Notes: generated by a model not told the origin, from the sequence alone. 64,000 bases of DNA from Mesorhizobium sp. M7A.F.Ca.US.008.03.1.1 (GCF_003997495.1 NZ_RZRU01000004.1:248001-312000); one strand, 5' to 3'. Positions 48,113 to 56,593 are shown, counted from the stretch's first letter. Translations and numbers: made by a program.

Positions 48113-48436
48113 CTAAGCTGCCTCAGCAGCAGATTGCGCCGGTTTGCGCGACTTGTGCCGCACTACGACGTCCACCTTGTAGTCGAGCCGATCGAGACAG
48201 CGGACAAGGCGGCCGATTGAGAACTTCCCCGTGCGGCCGGTGACAATGGCGGAGACGTCGGGCTGTTTCATCCCGAGCATCTCAGCCGACTTCGCCTGGG
48301 TCAGGCGGCGGCGTTTGATAATGGCGCGGATTTCGCTGGCCAGCTTGGCCTTGAGCAATTCCTCTTCGGGATTGTCGAAGCCCAGGTCCGCAAAAACGTT
48401 GCCGCTGCTCATTTCGGCGGTGATTTCTTCGATCAT
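48113..48436 (-). CDS. HigA-like XRE antitoxin, orphan
   Basis: 107-aa XRE-type antitoxin. SSGNVFADLGFDNPEEELLKA and the helix-turn-helix IIKRRRLTQAKSAEMLGMKQPDVSAI (residues about 42-67), then FSIGRLVRCLDRLDYKVDVVV, are the hallmarks of HigA partners of Gp49/HigB toxins. ATG 48436 is chosen because the toxin remnant ends in an overlapping TGA there. The toxin itself is destroyed, leaving the antitoxin as a possible free regulator. Confidence 0.78.
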   Translation of the reverse strand: MIEEITAEMSSGNVFADLGFDNPEEELLKAKLASEIRAIIKRRRLTQAKSAEMLGMKQPDVSAIVTGRTGKFSIGRLVRCLDRLDYKVDVVVRHKSRKPAQSAAEAA

Positions 48437-48486
48437 GACTTTGGTCCTTTCCCATGGTTTTCGCGGTAGTGCTCCTCGGCCCGCCT
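48433..48486 (-). pseudogene. HigB-type toxin, C-terminal remnant
   Basis: Reads RRAEEHYRENHGKGPKS-stop, the usual last residues of Gp49-like toxins, overlapping the antitoxin ATG by ATGA. An in-frame TGA lies immediately upstream and no toxin body can be traced beyond it. Confidence 0.55.
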
Positions 48487-48687
48487 TCAATCGCGCCGCT
48501 CTAGGCACGAGGACGCGTTACGTCGCTTTCGCAAAATGTCGGCATTGGGTAACTACGCGAGCTGCGAGACCAACATCCTTAGACGCGCATTTGCTGCGTC
48601 AATAGAAGGCCTCATTGTGGTCACCCCCTATGATCGCGATAAGACCGGCGACCTCCGGCCCGTCTATGGGCCGCCGAGCAGCAGACG

Positions 48688-48837
48688 GAGGACCGGGTAA
48701 TAAGGACCGCCAAGGGGGGCTTGGCAGGGAAACAAGCCGGTGTCATTGCGTGGTCGTGAGAAGCCAATCCGGCGCCTGGCGAATACGGCGAGCCCACGAC
48801 GCTCTCTGTTGGGGGCGACGTGCCGGACATGGAGTAA
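48688..48837 (+). pseudogene. Decayed small hypothetical gene
   Basis: The frame reads EDRVIRTAKGGLAGKQAGVI then AWS, an internal stop, and EANPAPGEYGEPTTLSVGGD ending VPDME. It looks like a rhizobial small protein with a G-V-I-A-F-S-R-x-G-D-P-like pattern broken by one TGA. From memory of the pattern only. Nothing else is seen between 48487 and 48887. Confidence 0.3.
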
Positions 48838-48887
48838 TCTGCTAGCTGGAACCAACACGAGGCAACTTGCGCAGCGTGGATGGCACC

Positions 48888-49451
48888 TTACTGTGAGGAT
48901 GGCTTGATCACGCCGATCCATGCCTGGTCAAATCCTGTTTTCGGGAGGACAACGTACTTTTCGCCACATACGGTGAAAGGAGCCGAAAATGCGTCGTTCC
49001 ATTGCACCCAAGGTGCTTCTTTGGGCGGTGCGACCCCCTGCGCATAGCCATTGGCCGCTTTCAGGAACACGGTCCCTAGGTCTACTTTGCTGACCTCTTG
49101 GCCAACCTGCGCGGTCACTATAGCAACCTGCGATTCGACCTCAGCGCACGCGACATTGAAGGAATTGGGATTTTTCCCCGGCTCATCCTTACAATCTGAT
49201 GACGAATGCTTCAGGTCCGAATCGTCGACCATTTGGACCTTGCCAGTGCAGGGTTGGAAGTTTGCCCTCCCGCCCGCTCGCGACAATACGTAGCCCAGAA
49301 CTCCGCTACCTCCTCCCACAAGCTCGTAGGGGCCATCCACAACAACGACCCCAGCGATCACTTTGGCCTCCGTAGTTGCCTGCTGCGCGGCTCCTTGACT
49401 CAAGGGAAAAAGGACGAATGCGACAGCCAGAAAAAAATTCTTATTGTTCAC
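48888..49451 (-). CDS. Exported protein of unknown function
   Basis: 187-aa protein with a signal peptide (FFLAVAFVLFPLSQGAAQ, cleavage near residue 23). The mature part has four Cys that could pair, and ends VVLPKTGFDQAWIGVIKPSSQ. It begins at GTG behind GAGGAGAACGACT, and the start overlaps the end of the membrane-protein gene by 11 bp, so the two are translated together. No domain is recognised. AT content is higher than in the chromosome. Confidence 0.65.
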   Translation of the reverse strand: MNNKNFFLAVAFVLFPLSQGAAQQATTEAKVIAGVVVVDGPYELVGGGSGVLGYVLSRAGGRANFQPCTGKVQMVDDSDLKHSSSDCKDEPGKNPNSFNVACAEVESQVAIVTAQVGQEVSKVDLGTVFLKAANGYAQGVAPPKEAPWVQWNDAFSAPFTVCGEKYVVLPKTGFDQAWIGVIKPSSQ

Positions 49452-50067
49452 AGTCGTTCTCCTCAGCTCCAGGTTCGCGACGCATTATGGCAGAATAAAT
49501 TATGGCGCCAGCATTGGAGACTACGAACATTCTGCCGCGTTCGCATGGATAGTATTTATCGCGGCATAATAGATACATGCGATCAGGTAATCCGATGATT
49601 TGGCGAAGTCCCCGCCTGTCTCGACACTTCTCAAAGGCGTCATAAGCTTCATCTTGATGCGGCGCGATGATAACGGGAACCGAGAACGCCTTGTCCCCAG
49701 TCCACACCAAGTGTGCCATGGCTCTTGCTTCGGCTTGGGCGGCATCCCTGACCACGAATAGAAAAATGGCGAGGGCCGTCAATGACGCGACGAGCATAAT
49801 CTGATTTCGGCACTCTTTTGTTCCTAAATAGTATCCAGCGGCCACCCAAGCAGCCAAGCAAAAAGCAAGGAAAAACAAAACTCTAGGGGATTTCAGGGGC
49901 GAGAATGCATACACCAACACAGTTGGCAGAGGGACAGTCACCTCTGTAGCGTCCACTCCAAATTCGCCGATGTAGCTGGACAAGTACGCCCAACCACTGA
50001 AGAACACGATCGCAAGAGGTAGCACAGCTATCACTGCGTCGATAAGCGCGCCTCTAATCCCATTCAT
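49441..50067 (-). CDS. Membrane protein of unknown function
   Basis: 208-aa protein with about three hydrophobic helices (residues 10-32, 60-82, 88-108), then a soluble domain of about 100 residues with Cys near 151, 170 and 177 (FEKCRDRRGLRQIIGLPDRM, LLCRDKYYPCERGRM). It overlaps the exported protein gene. The two may form an envelope complex. The 216 bp upstream, facing a divergent small gene, must hold the promoter. Confidence 0.62.
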   Translation of the reverse strand: MNGIRGALIDAVIAVLPLAIVFFSGWAYLSSYIGEFGVDATEVTVPLPTVLVYAFSPLKSPRVLFFLAFCLAAWVAAGYYLGTKECRNQIMLVASLTALAIFLFVVRDAAQAEARAMAHLVWTGDKAFSVPVIIAPHQDEAYDAFEKCRDRRGLRQIIGLPDRMYLLCRDKYYPCERGRMFVVSNAGAIIYSAIMRREPGAEENDCEQ

Positions 50068-50283
50068 CTTGATACCCCCGTCAAACGTTTAGCATTTTCG
50101 TTTCGTTTGGACGAGAGAAAGATGATAGAACGCCGTTACTATCCCTTACTGGTCTTACATCGCAAACGCCTTCGTTGGCGTAGATTTTCCGCTATCAGGA
50201 CGTCTGCACAAGACCTATTTTTTCGGGAGTTGATTTGTGAAACATGGGCGTCGGCAATCATGCCATTGTAGAGAGCCGATGCT

Positions 50284-50547
50284 ATGACCAATTTCAAAAT
50301 CGTATTTTTTGGGAACCACGGTCAGATTGTTTCCCAAGGCACCGTCCCTTGCGAAAGCCATTGGGATGCCTGCCAGTGGGGCTGGAAGAATATGCCGTCA
50401 ACGGCACGGGACTTTCATGCCGAAGAAGCCTCCCCAGAAGAGATTTTACAAGAGACCGACAGGGAAGACGACAAGGTCATCCTCAGGGCATTCCATATTC
50501 TTAGAAAACGGGCCGGGTTGACCAAGCCTCTACCGCAGAGAGATTGA
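50284..50547 (+). CDS. Hypothetical protein, 87 aa
   Basis: Soluble 87-aa protein (MTNFKIVFFGNHGQIVSQGT...) with an acidic middle (EEASPEEILQETDREDD) and a basic C-terminal helix. It has the look of small single-domain genes in mobile elements. AGAGAG lies 10 bp before the ATG. Function unknown. Confidence 0.55.
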   Translation: MTNFKIVFFGNHGQIVSQGTVPCESHWDACQWGWKNMPSTARDFHAEEASPEEILQETDREDDKVILRAFHILRKRAGLTKPLPQRD

Positions 50548-50684
50548 TGGACGCATGCCCATGCGCAAACTGCAAGTTACACGCATGGGGACCACGGATT
50601 GCGGCGTCACGTCCTGCCTCCTTCGAGACCCTTAAGACAAGAAGGATGGGCAGGACGGGACAGCTTTATCTTGATCGGCACGAC

Positions 50685-51224
50685 CTAGTTGCCGGTGGCA
50701 AGGTCCAAGGCAGTCTTGTGTTCCGACAGATGGGCATCGAGCACGGTGTCGGCGGTGACCGTCACGTCTACCTCGGGGCCACTGAGGGAGGGGAAGAAAG
50801 ACGCCAGTTCCGTATCGGTCACCTTGGGTGTCCCGGCGATCAAGACGCGCTGCGGCTTGGTATCGGCGGTATAGGGCAAGCCCGTTGCGGGATCATGGGT
50901 GCCCTTCTGAATGCCAAGCCGCACCGTGGTCAATTCAAGGCGACTGGCCCGTGCGGCAGCCTCTTGCATCTCGGCGTAGCCAGGGCGTTCCGCGCTGAGT
51001 GGACGGGTCTTGATGTCCACAGTTCGCAGCGCGTCCCGAATGATCTGTACGGCGTCCCTTTCCTGCTTAAGCTGACGCTCAAGTTCCCGGCGCTGTAACA
51101 CCAGCGAGGCATTTTCCTCCGTCAGTCGAGACACCTCGGCGTTGAGTGTGTTGATCTCGGTGGAGTTGTCGAGGGTTTCGAGTTGAGCGAGGAGTTCCTC
51201 GCGGGTCGTGGGTTTCTTGGCCAT
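50685..51224 (-). CDS. Coiled-coil protein of unknown function
   Basis: 179 aa. A coiled coil occupies about residues 20-85 (EINTLNAEVSRLTEENASLV, RRELERQLKQERDAV), followed by a mixed domain. ATG 51224 (MAKKPTTREELL) is preferred. It is the last gene of a minus-strand block that reads from 54615 down to here. The role is unknown; scaffold- or structural-type phage proteins often have such coiled coils. Confidence 0.6.
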   Translation of the reverse strand: MAKKPTTREELLAQLETLDNSTEINTLNAEVSRLTEENASLVLQRRELERQLKQERDAVQIIRDALRTVDIKTRPLSAERPGYAEMQEAAARASRLELTTVRLGIQKGTHDPATGLPYTADTKPQRVLIAGTPKVTDTELASFFPSLSGPEVDVTVTADTVLDAHLSEHKTALDLATGN

Positions 51225-51241
51225 GGTGGCTATTCCATTCG

Positions 51242-51310
51242 TTAAATTAGTGAGTAGAGGCAGAGGCCGCATATCGATGCGACGTACAGGGCGACGGTGA
51301 GGTTCAGCAT
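51242..51310 (-). CDS. Micro membrane peptide, 22 aa
   Basis: 22 aa, almost entirely one hydrophobic helix (MLNLTVALYVASICGLCLYS LI without the gap). It starts 4 bp after the stop of the 245-aa gene, ends 18 bp before the start of the coiled-coil gene, and has AGAGGG 7 bp upstream. Fit within the operon is the main support. Confidence 0.4.
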   Translation of the reverse strand: MLNLTVALYVASICGLCLYSLI

Positions 51311-51313
51311 CGA

Positions 51314-52051
51314 TCAGCCCTCTGCATCCGGCAGCGACTGGAACCAGAGGTCATAGGCGTTCGCCAGTTGGGTAGGGTCCAGCCGCCCGGTGACCACATC
51401 CGCGACGATGCGACGGGCCAAACGGTCGTCGGTTCGGGAGGCCGCATAAAGCATGGCATTCCAGCGGTCCTCGCCGATCTGTTCACACGCAACGGGGGCG
51501 GCTTCCATCACGGTTGTCTCGACAAGAGTCGACGCAGTGGCGGCATCCACCCCGGTGGCCTCGGAGAGCCGGGCAATCGTGTCGTTGAAGTCGCCCGTCT
51601 CAACCATGGTCTCCACGCTATCCACGAAGGCCTCGGGGGTGAAGCATTCGGCGATGGTGTCGAGGGTTGCGGACAGCGACGGGGCTTCGTCGTCATTCTT
51701 GATCTCAAGTTCCTGCTGGAGGGCGGCAAGGTCCGCGTCGGACAGGTCGTCTATGGAGACATCTTCAAGTGGATCGTCCCCGGCAGGGATTGCGCGAGGA
51801 TCGAAGGCGGCGCGGTTGACTTCGGGGCTCCGACCACTCGGGTTGCCCTGAGGTGCGATGAGGCCAAGCTGTTCGGCAATGTCCAGATCAACGTAAGTGT
51901 CCATGCCGGGGACAAAGACTTTGCCCTCGGGTGCAGGACCGGCAGCGGAGCCGCTGGCAAAGTTGGGGTTGTCGGACCGTTCGGTCCAGCCAGAGCGGCT
52001 GTCCATGGGGTTGGGCAGACGGAGCATTGCGTCATCGTAGGAGTAAGACAT
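51314..52051 (-). CDS. Acidic hypothetical protein
   Basis: 245 aa, strongly acidic in the middle (DDPLEDVSIDDLSDADLAAL), with an Asn/Pro-rich N-terminus and a helical C-terminal half. The overall make-up recalls phage scaffold or internal virion proteins, but no family is recognised. The start is behind AAGGAAACCAACCAC, the same AAGGA-type site as neighbouring genes in this block. Confidence 0.6.
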   Translation of the reverse strand: MSYSYDDAMLRLPNPMDSRSGWTERSDNPNFASGSAAGPAPEGKVFVPGMDTYVDLDIAEQLGLIAPQGNPSGRSPEVNRAAFDPRAIPAGDDPLEDVSIDDLSDADLAALQQELEIKNDDEAPSLSATLDTIAECFTPEAFVDSVETMVETGDFNDTIARLSEATGVDAATASTLVETTVMEAAPVACEQIGEDRWNAMLYAASRTDDRLARRIVADVVTGRLDPTQLANAYDLWFQSLPDAEG

Positions 52052-52082
52052 GTGGTTGGTTTCCTTAAATGCTGCGGAGCAG

Positions 52083-52859
52083 CTAGAGCAGACCAGCGGC
52101 CTTGAGGGCTCGCTTGGTGTAGTCGAGGATGGTCATGGATTGACCGTCGTTGGTGGAGACGGCTGAGGACCAGAAGTCCTTGCCGTAGATGTGTTGGGCG
52201 TGTCGGACGAAGTCGCGGCCAAGGTGCCTATGGGTTGCCCCCGAGGCCTTCTTGATGAGCGCGGTGGTGCCGATGGTCTTGCGAAAGTCACCCATGAGGG
52301 CACCCGCGCGGGTCTCAAGGAACCTCTGGTGGTTCACCCAGAGGCCCCCGGCAGGACCGGGATGGAAATAGACTTGCATCCACCCAATCAAGGCCACAGT
52401 GCGGATGACTGCCTCGGTATAGGTGCGCTTGTCCTTGTGCTGCCAGTTGGCCAGGAGACCCTTGGCCTTGGCGATCTGGGGGAGCTTAGGGTGCAGGTCA
52501 GCTACGCCGAGGCAGAAGGATTGAGGCAGGACCATGCGCCGCTCAAGGGACCTGAGGTCGAACGCCACACGCGCGGCGAACTTGGGGTCCGTGTGCATGT
52601 AGATGCCGATAGCCTTCTTAAAGATGGCCAGTTCGTTCCGGGCCGGTAGGCGGGCCAAGGGATCACCCCGAGAACTCGCGGCATCCCGGTGAGGACCACA
52701 GTAGCGGGAGACCCCGGAGCGTTTGCGGGTGCAGCCGGGGCAATCGCAGGGTTTCGTTTCGTTGAGGACTTGACGGCACCGCAACTGGTGACCGTGGTCA
52801 GGAGATTGAATGCCCACACGCCAGTCGCGGGGGTGTCCCCGAGTGGCGGGAGATGCCAT
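52083..52859 (-). CDS. Hypothetical protein with N-terminal zinc-finger-like motif
   Basis: 258 aa. CDCPGCTRKRSGVSRYCGPH near residues 38-57 has four Cys and a His spaced as a small zinc site. The remaining 200 residues are helical with no known domain (RTYTEAVIRTVALIGWMQVY, HAQHIYGKDFWSS). The start follows AAGGAAACCTC. Similar zinc-finger starts occur in phage DNA-binding proteins; this is only suggestive. Confidence 0.6.
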   Translation of the reverse strand: MASPATRGHPRDWRVGIQSPDHGHQLRCRQVLNETKPCDCPGCTRKRSGVSRYCGPHRDAASSRGDPLARLPARNELAIFKKAIGIYMHTDPKFAARVAFDLRSLERRMVLPQSFCLGVADLHPKLPQIAKAKGLLANWQHKDKRTYTEAVIRTVALIGWMQVYFHPGPAGGLWVNHQRFLETRAGALMGDFRKTIGTTALIKKASGATHRHLGRDFVRHAQHIYGKDFWSSAVSTNDGQSMTILDYTKRALKAAGLL

Positions 52860-52874
52860 GAGGTTTCCTTGGGT

Positions 52875-52976
52875 TTACGTGAAGGCGCCGTAGCCCTTGA
52901 GGCCCGACAATGTGATGTCCATGAACGATGCCATGGGGTTTGGACGCAGGCTGTTGACGGTCTGCTGGGGCTGCAT
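52875..52976 (-). CDS. Micro protein, 33 aa
   Basis: 33 aa, MQPQQTVNSLRPNPMASFMD then ITLSGLKGYGAFT. An AAAGGAAAC site lies upstream, and the next gene begins 15 bp after the stop. Size and site match the operon pattern. Function unknown. Confidence 0.4.
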   Translation of the reverse strand: MQPQQTVNSLRPNPMASFMDITLSGLKGYGAFT

Positions 52977-53004
52977 CACATGGTGTTTCCTTTGGTTGGA
53001 TAGA

Positions 53005-53030
53005 AAGAGCCCCCGAGGAAACTCGGGCGG
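53005..53030 (-). terminator. Possible weak terminator or attenuator inside the operon
   Basis: Stem CCCGAG/CTCGGG with a 4-base loop, then GGCTCTTTCT on the minus strand. It sits between the ParB-like gene and the 33-aa gene and could reduce read-through. Confidence 0.35.
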
Positions 53031-53109
53031 CAGCTGGGGTGTTGGGAAGATGCACAAGGGGCTAAAGGTGTGCATCCCATACACCGTGCAAATGCACACC
53101 CGGAGCGGT

Positions 53110-54027
53110 TTAGTAGTCGTCGTGCGCGGCATTGCCGTCGAGATACGCGGCCGCAGCCAGAGAGGCCTCGGTGTCCTGCTCATCCCGCAACGCGATCACT
53201 GCGTCGTGGAAGGCGTCACGCCATGCTGCTGTCTGCATGAGTGCCGCCGGGAACCGCTCATCCGAGCGAAGCAACGCCAGGGCGAACGCCTCGGGGTCCG
53301 TATGGGGTTTGTTGCCGAGTGCCTTGTAGAGACGGTCCCTATAGATATCTGCCCGTTTCGTGATTGCTTCGTCGTGGTCATAATTCGACGCGTCAAACGT
53401 GATGCCACGCGCCAGTCCATCGCACCGCTTCCATCCCCACACCAACAGATCTTCGAGGCAGTTCTCGGGGTTGGACAAAAGCGCGGCTTTGACTATGCGC
53501 ATGTTCGCAACGGTGCGCTTGGCGCAGGACGATGCCTGGGCAATCTTCGTTTTAGACAGATCGGTAAGCAGCTCAAGACGCCAAGCATAGTTCAGCTTGT
53601 CGGTCTTGCTCATCGGTAGACGATCCTTGGAGTTGGCCAGCCCTGAGAAGGCCATTGCGTCGTCAAGGGACCCTGCGAAGGCACGGCAGGGGATAGCCTC
53701 TCGGACAGCGCGAGCAGCGTACGCTTCAAGACGATGGTGACCGTCAATAACATACCAGCGGTCCCCACCCCACCAGACCGTGATGCGGTCGAGATAGTGA
53801 GGCCTACTTGCGTTCCTTCCGATGGCATCTGCCAGCGATGCAATGTGTCGCTTGTCGGCCACGTACATCCGGTCCCGGTCGCGGGGCTGGAAGATTTCGG
53901 CCATCACGGAAATCTCTCTCCGGTCGAGGCTGAGATCAGTGGTAGGGGTAGGCGGCGTGGAGCCGTGTTTGTCGAGAGCCGCGCGAATATGTGCGAGGGC
54001 CTCGGTAGCTTCAATAAGACTGCTCAT
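53110..54027 (-). CDS. ParB/Srx-fold nuclease-like protein
   Basis: 305 aa. An N-terminal ParB-like domain of about 100 residues has VADKRHIASLADAIGRN and WYVIDGHHRLEAYAARAV. The middle has a helix-turn-helix-like region (LSKTKIAQASSCAKRTVANMRIV), as ParB proteins use to bind DNA. ATG 54027 follows AAAGGATTTTCC. No ParA is present, so it may be a regulator or a DNA-binding partner of the repeats 760 bp upstream, not a full partition system. Confidence 0.72.
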   Translation of the reverse strand: MSSLIEATEALAHIRAALDKHGSTPPTPTTDLSLDRREISVMAEIFQPRDRDRMYVADKRHIASLADAIGRNASRPHYLDRITVWWGGDRWYVIDGHHRLEAYAARAVREAIPCRAFAGSLDDAMAFSGLANSKDRLPMSKTDKLNYAWRLELLTDLSKTKIAQASSCAKRTVANMRIVKAALLSNPENCLEDLLVWGWKRCDGLARGITFDASNYDHDEAITKRADIYRDRLYKALGNKPHTDPEAFALALLRSDERFPAALMQTAAWRDAFHDAVIALRDEQDTEASLAAAAYLDGNAAHDDY

Positions 54028-54162
54028 GGAAAATCCTTTGCTGGATTGGATAGGCCCTCCTCGGGTCACAGGTGACTCAGGACAGGCGATTGCATTTGAT
54101 GGGTATAGGAAGGCGGGATGCTGTGGCGGCGCTACAAGGCGCGTCCGCGACTCAAGGAGACG

Positions 54163-54615
54163 CTATGCGTCATTGCCGTCCCGAAAGACCTTGAGTTGAT
54201 CGACTGAGTACCGTCGGGTGAACCACTCGGGCATGAGTTCTTGCGTGTCCTTGGGGCGGCGGGTGCCGGTCGTGACGAACTCCGCTATCTGTTCATACTC
54301 CAGATAGTTTGTGTCCGATGGGAGCCACCCGAGGAGCCGGAAGGCCCAAAGCGTGGTGAGGACACCCCTGATGCTCTCAATGTTGAGCCGGTGATTGTCG
54401 CGGATACGCTGTAGGTCTTTGACAGAGCATCCCTCGGGAGCCATAGCTCCGCAATGGGCAGCGCGGCGGGCAGTTCGGGTGTACCTCAGGGGTAGCGGAG
54501 CATGTCGGCTCTGGTGCCAGGGGCGGGCGAGTGGGAACGTTGAGGCAAGTGAGGGGACTTTGGAAGCCGAGCGCATAGCGTCAACGGCAGCGGCGATGTC
54601 TGCGGTATAGGTCAT
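54163..54615 (-). CDS. Hypothetical protein, first gene of the minus-strand operon
   Basis: 150 aa. It begins MTYTADIAAAVDAMRSASKV and has a possible helix-turn-helix (VKDLQRIRDNHRLNIESIRGV) near residues 65-85. No family is recognised. It starts nearest to the 98-bp repeats, in the place where an operon regulator is often found. Confidence 0.5.
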   Translation of the reverse strand: MTYTADIAAAVDAMRSASKVPSLASTFPLARPWHQSRHAPLPLRYTRTARRAAHCGAMAPEGCSVKDLQRIRDNHRLNIESIRGVLTTLWAFRLLGWLPSDTNYLEYEQIAEFVTTGTRRPKDTQELMPEWFTRRYSVDQLKVFRDGNDA

Positions 54616-54786
54616 GTTATCCTAGATGATGTGTGGGATGCGCAACGTGGCGCTAGATATGATAATGGGCCCCGGCGGAACAGAACGCACCACCGAGACA
54701 AAAACAGGGAACAGAGGGGGGAAAGGACGAGGACGCGCGAGGACCAGGCCGTTCGTAGGTCTATTATGAGGCCATAATGGCGGGAC

Positions 54787-55072
54787 GTTCGCCTATCGGT
54801 ATGACGACTTTAGTCGAAGCTAATGTTTGGCTTACTCTCCCGATATGAGGCTCTAATTATCCCAGCCCTCCCGTGTCGAGGGAAGTTCGCCTATCGGTAT
54901 GACGACTTTAGTCGTAGCTAATGTTTGGCCTGCTCTCCCGATATGAGGCTCTAATTATCCCAGCCCTCCCGTGTCGAGGGAAGTTCGCCTATCGGTATGA
55001 CGACTTTAGTCGTAGCTAATGTTTGGCTTACTCTCCCGATATGAGGCTCTAATTATCCCGGCTCTCCCGTGT
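54787..55072. repeat. Three tandem 98-bp direct repeats
   Basis: Units start at 54787, 54885 and 54983 (GTTCGCCTATCGG), spaced exactly 98 bp, nearly identical. Each contains the palindrome ACGACTTTAGTCGT (last base altered in unit 1). The last unit runs about 20 bp into the 3' end of the integrase gene, and the earlier unit ends are copies of that end. A degenerate partial unit lies just left of the first. The gap from 54616 to 54786 shows nothing else. Confidence 0.92.
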
Positions 55073-56588
55073 CATCGAAAACAAGGGTGTGAGTGTAACC
55101 ACGCCGCATCGTGACTGAGGCGCGGCGCAACCCTTTTCGAGACCGGGCGCTGGTGTCGTCGCTTTCAAGGTCGATGCGTGACACAAGATTGGAGATGAGT
55201 TTCTGGGCACCCTTCCGGTCTTCCACGGCCAGCCGCCTAATCTCTTCCTGATCCTTCTCGAAATCGTACACAGCCGCCGCGCTCTCGCGGTATCGCGCGT
55301 CATTCTCGCGGATGGCTATGATCTCCCGACGCTTGGCCTCAATCTGGCGGGTGAGTTCATCGGCCTTCCCCGAGAAAGCCTTACGGGTTTCGGCGGTTTC
55401 AGCGTCGAGGGCTCCGGCAAGCGCGTTCTCACGCTTGAACTCTATGGCCGCTATAGCGTCGTCAAGGGCCTCGGGGTGATCAGGGGCCGCATGGTCCAGC
55501 GGTATAGGAACGGCCAAGAAGCCGATACGATCAAGCATCTCCCGCTCGAATTGGTCATAGCGCCAGTTGGGTGCGGTGCAATCTCTGCGCTTGAACGTCT
55601 TCCCTGTGCAGGTGAAGTAGCCCCACGACACGTCACCTTTCTTGGAGGACGTGAGGGCCATTGAGGAGTGGCAGTGTGCGCAATAGACCATGCGGGAGAA
55701 CAGGTTTGATGTCCGACCTACCTGCCTGCTGTGCTGCCGGGCCTTGGTGCGCTGGCGGACGGCCAGCCATTCCGTCTCACTGATCAGAGCAGGGAAGTAG
55801 CCCGGCACCTCCTCGCCCTTTAGGACAAGGCACCCATAGGCGGCTGGAGAGCGGAGGACATCGCCGACCACAACTTGAGCCCATGAGTTCCCTGCGGGAG
55901 ACGGAATGCCCTTGGTGTTCAATAGCTGAGTGATGGCCTGCTGCCCGTGGCCTTCCTTGGCAAGCGTGAAGATCAGCCGCGCGTCGTCGGCACGGGCGTT
56001 GAGGCTGTAGGTTTCCCGGTCAATCCAGAAGGGGAGCTTCGCAACCTTGACCCGGCCAATACCGCTGGCGACTGCCTCACGGGCCTTCTGGGCCTTGCGG
56101 GACCACGCATCTCCTACACGGTATGACAGCTTGGCGCTGTACTCGTGGGCCGCCTGCATGGCCATGAGGGACATCATGAGGTTGGCGAAGTTGTCGTCGT
56201 AGTCTTCGCTTGTATGGACGCGCTGGTCCGTCAGGGTCACTAAAGTCAGTCCTGTGTCCAACAGGTCGAGGAAGTAGCGGATGGCTCGGGTGGGCTTCAC
56301 GCGGGTGATGCGGTCAATGTTTTCAACGATCAGGACCACATCGTTTGGTATCTTGCCAGACCGGACGTCCCTGACGAACTGGCCAAGTTCGGCCTCAAGG
56401 TTCGCGCCTTTGAATGCGCTCACACCATCGTCTACCAATTGACTGTCGAGGATCAGGCCATGGTAGGCGCAGAAATCCACGGCTTTCTTTGTCTGTCTGG
56501 CCGAGCTATCGCCCTGCGCCTGCTTGCCGGAACTCCAGCGAGCATAGGAAATCGCGTTGCGGCCCTTGAGGTCTCGGGGCTGTAGCAT
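55053..56588 (-). CDS. Large serine integrase of the element
   Basis: 511-aa serine recombinase. Catalytic domain with Ser19 (AISYARWSSGKQAQGDSSARQ) and VLIVENIDRITR; recombinase domain about 160-290; zinc ribbon CAHCHS near 303 with CTGKTFKRRDC; coiled coil about 370-450 (EIIAIRENDARYRESAA), as used by large serine integrases in synapsis. It lies 65 bp from attR, reading inward. It may be transcribed from the DUF2147 promoter, since both genes are on the minus strand. Confidence 0.92.
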   Translation of the reverse strand: MLQPRDLKGRNAISYARWSSGKQAQGDSSARQTKKAVDFCAYHGLILDSQLVDDGVSAFKGANLEAELGQFVRDVRSGKIPNDVVLIVENIDRITRVKPTRAIRYFLDLLDTGLTLVTLTDQRVHTSEDYDDNFANLMMSLMAMQAAHEYSAKLSYRVGDAWSRKAQKAREAVASGIGRVKVAKLPFWIDRETYSLNARADDARLIFTLAKEGHGQQAITQLLNTKGIPSPAGNSWAQVVVGDVLRSPAAYGCLVLKGEEVPGYFPALISETEWLAVRQRTKARQHSRQVGRTSNLFSRMVYCAHCHSSMALTSSKKGDVSWGYFTCTGKTFKRRDCTAPNWRYDQFEREMLDRIGFLAVPIPLDHAAPDHPEALDDAIAAIEFKRENALAGALDAETAETRKAFSGKADELTRQIEAKRREIIAIRENDARYRESAAAVYDFEKDQEEIRRLAVEDRKGAQKLISNLVSRIDLESDDTSARSRKGLRRASVTMRRGYTHTLVFDDTGEPG

Positions 56589-56593
56589 GGCTG

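Noticed and set aside
54787..55072. CRISPR array
   Set aside because: The 98-bp units are contiguous and nearly identical throughout, with no unique spacers, and no cas genes are near.
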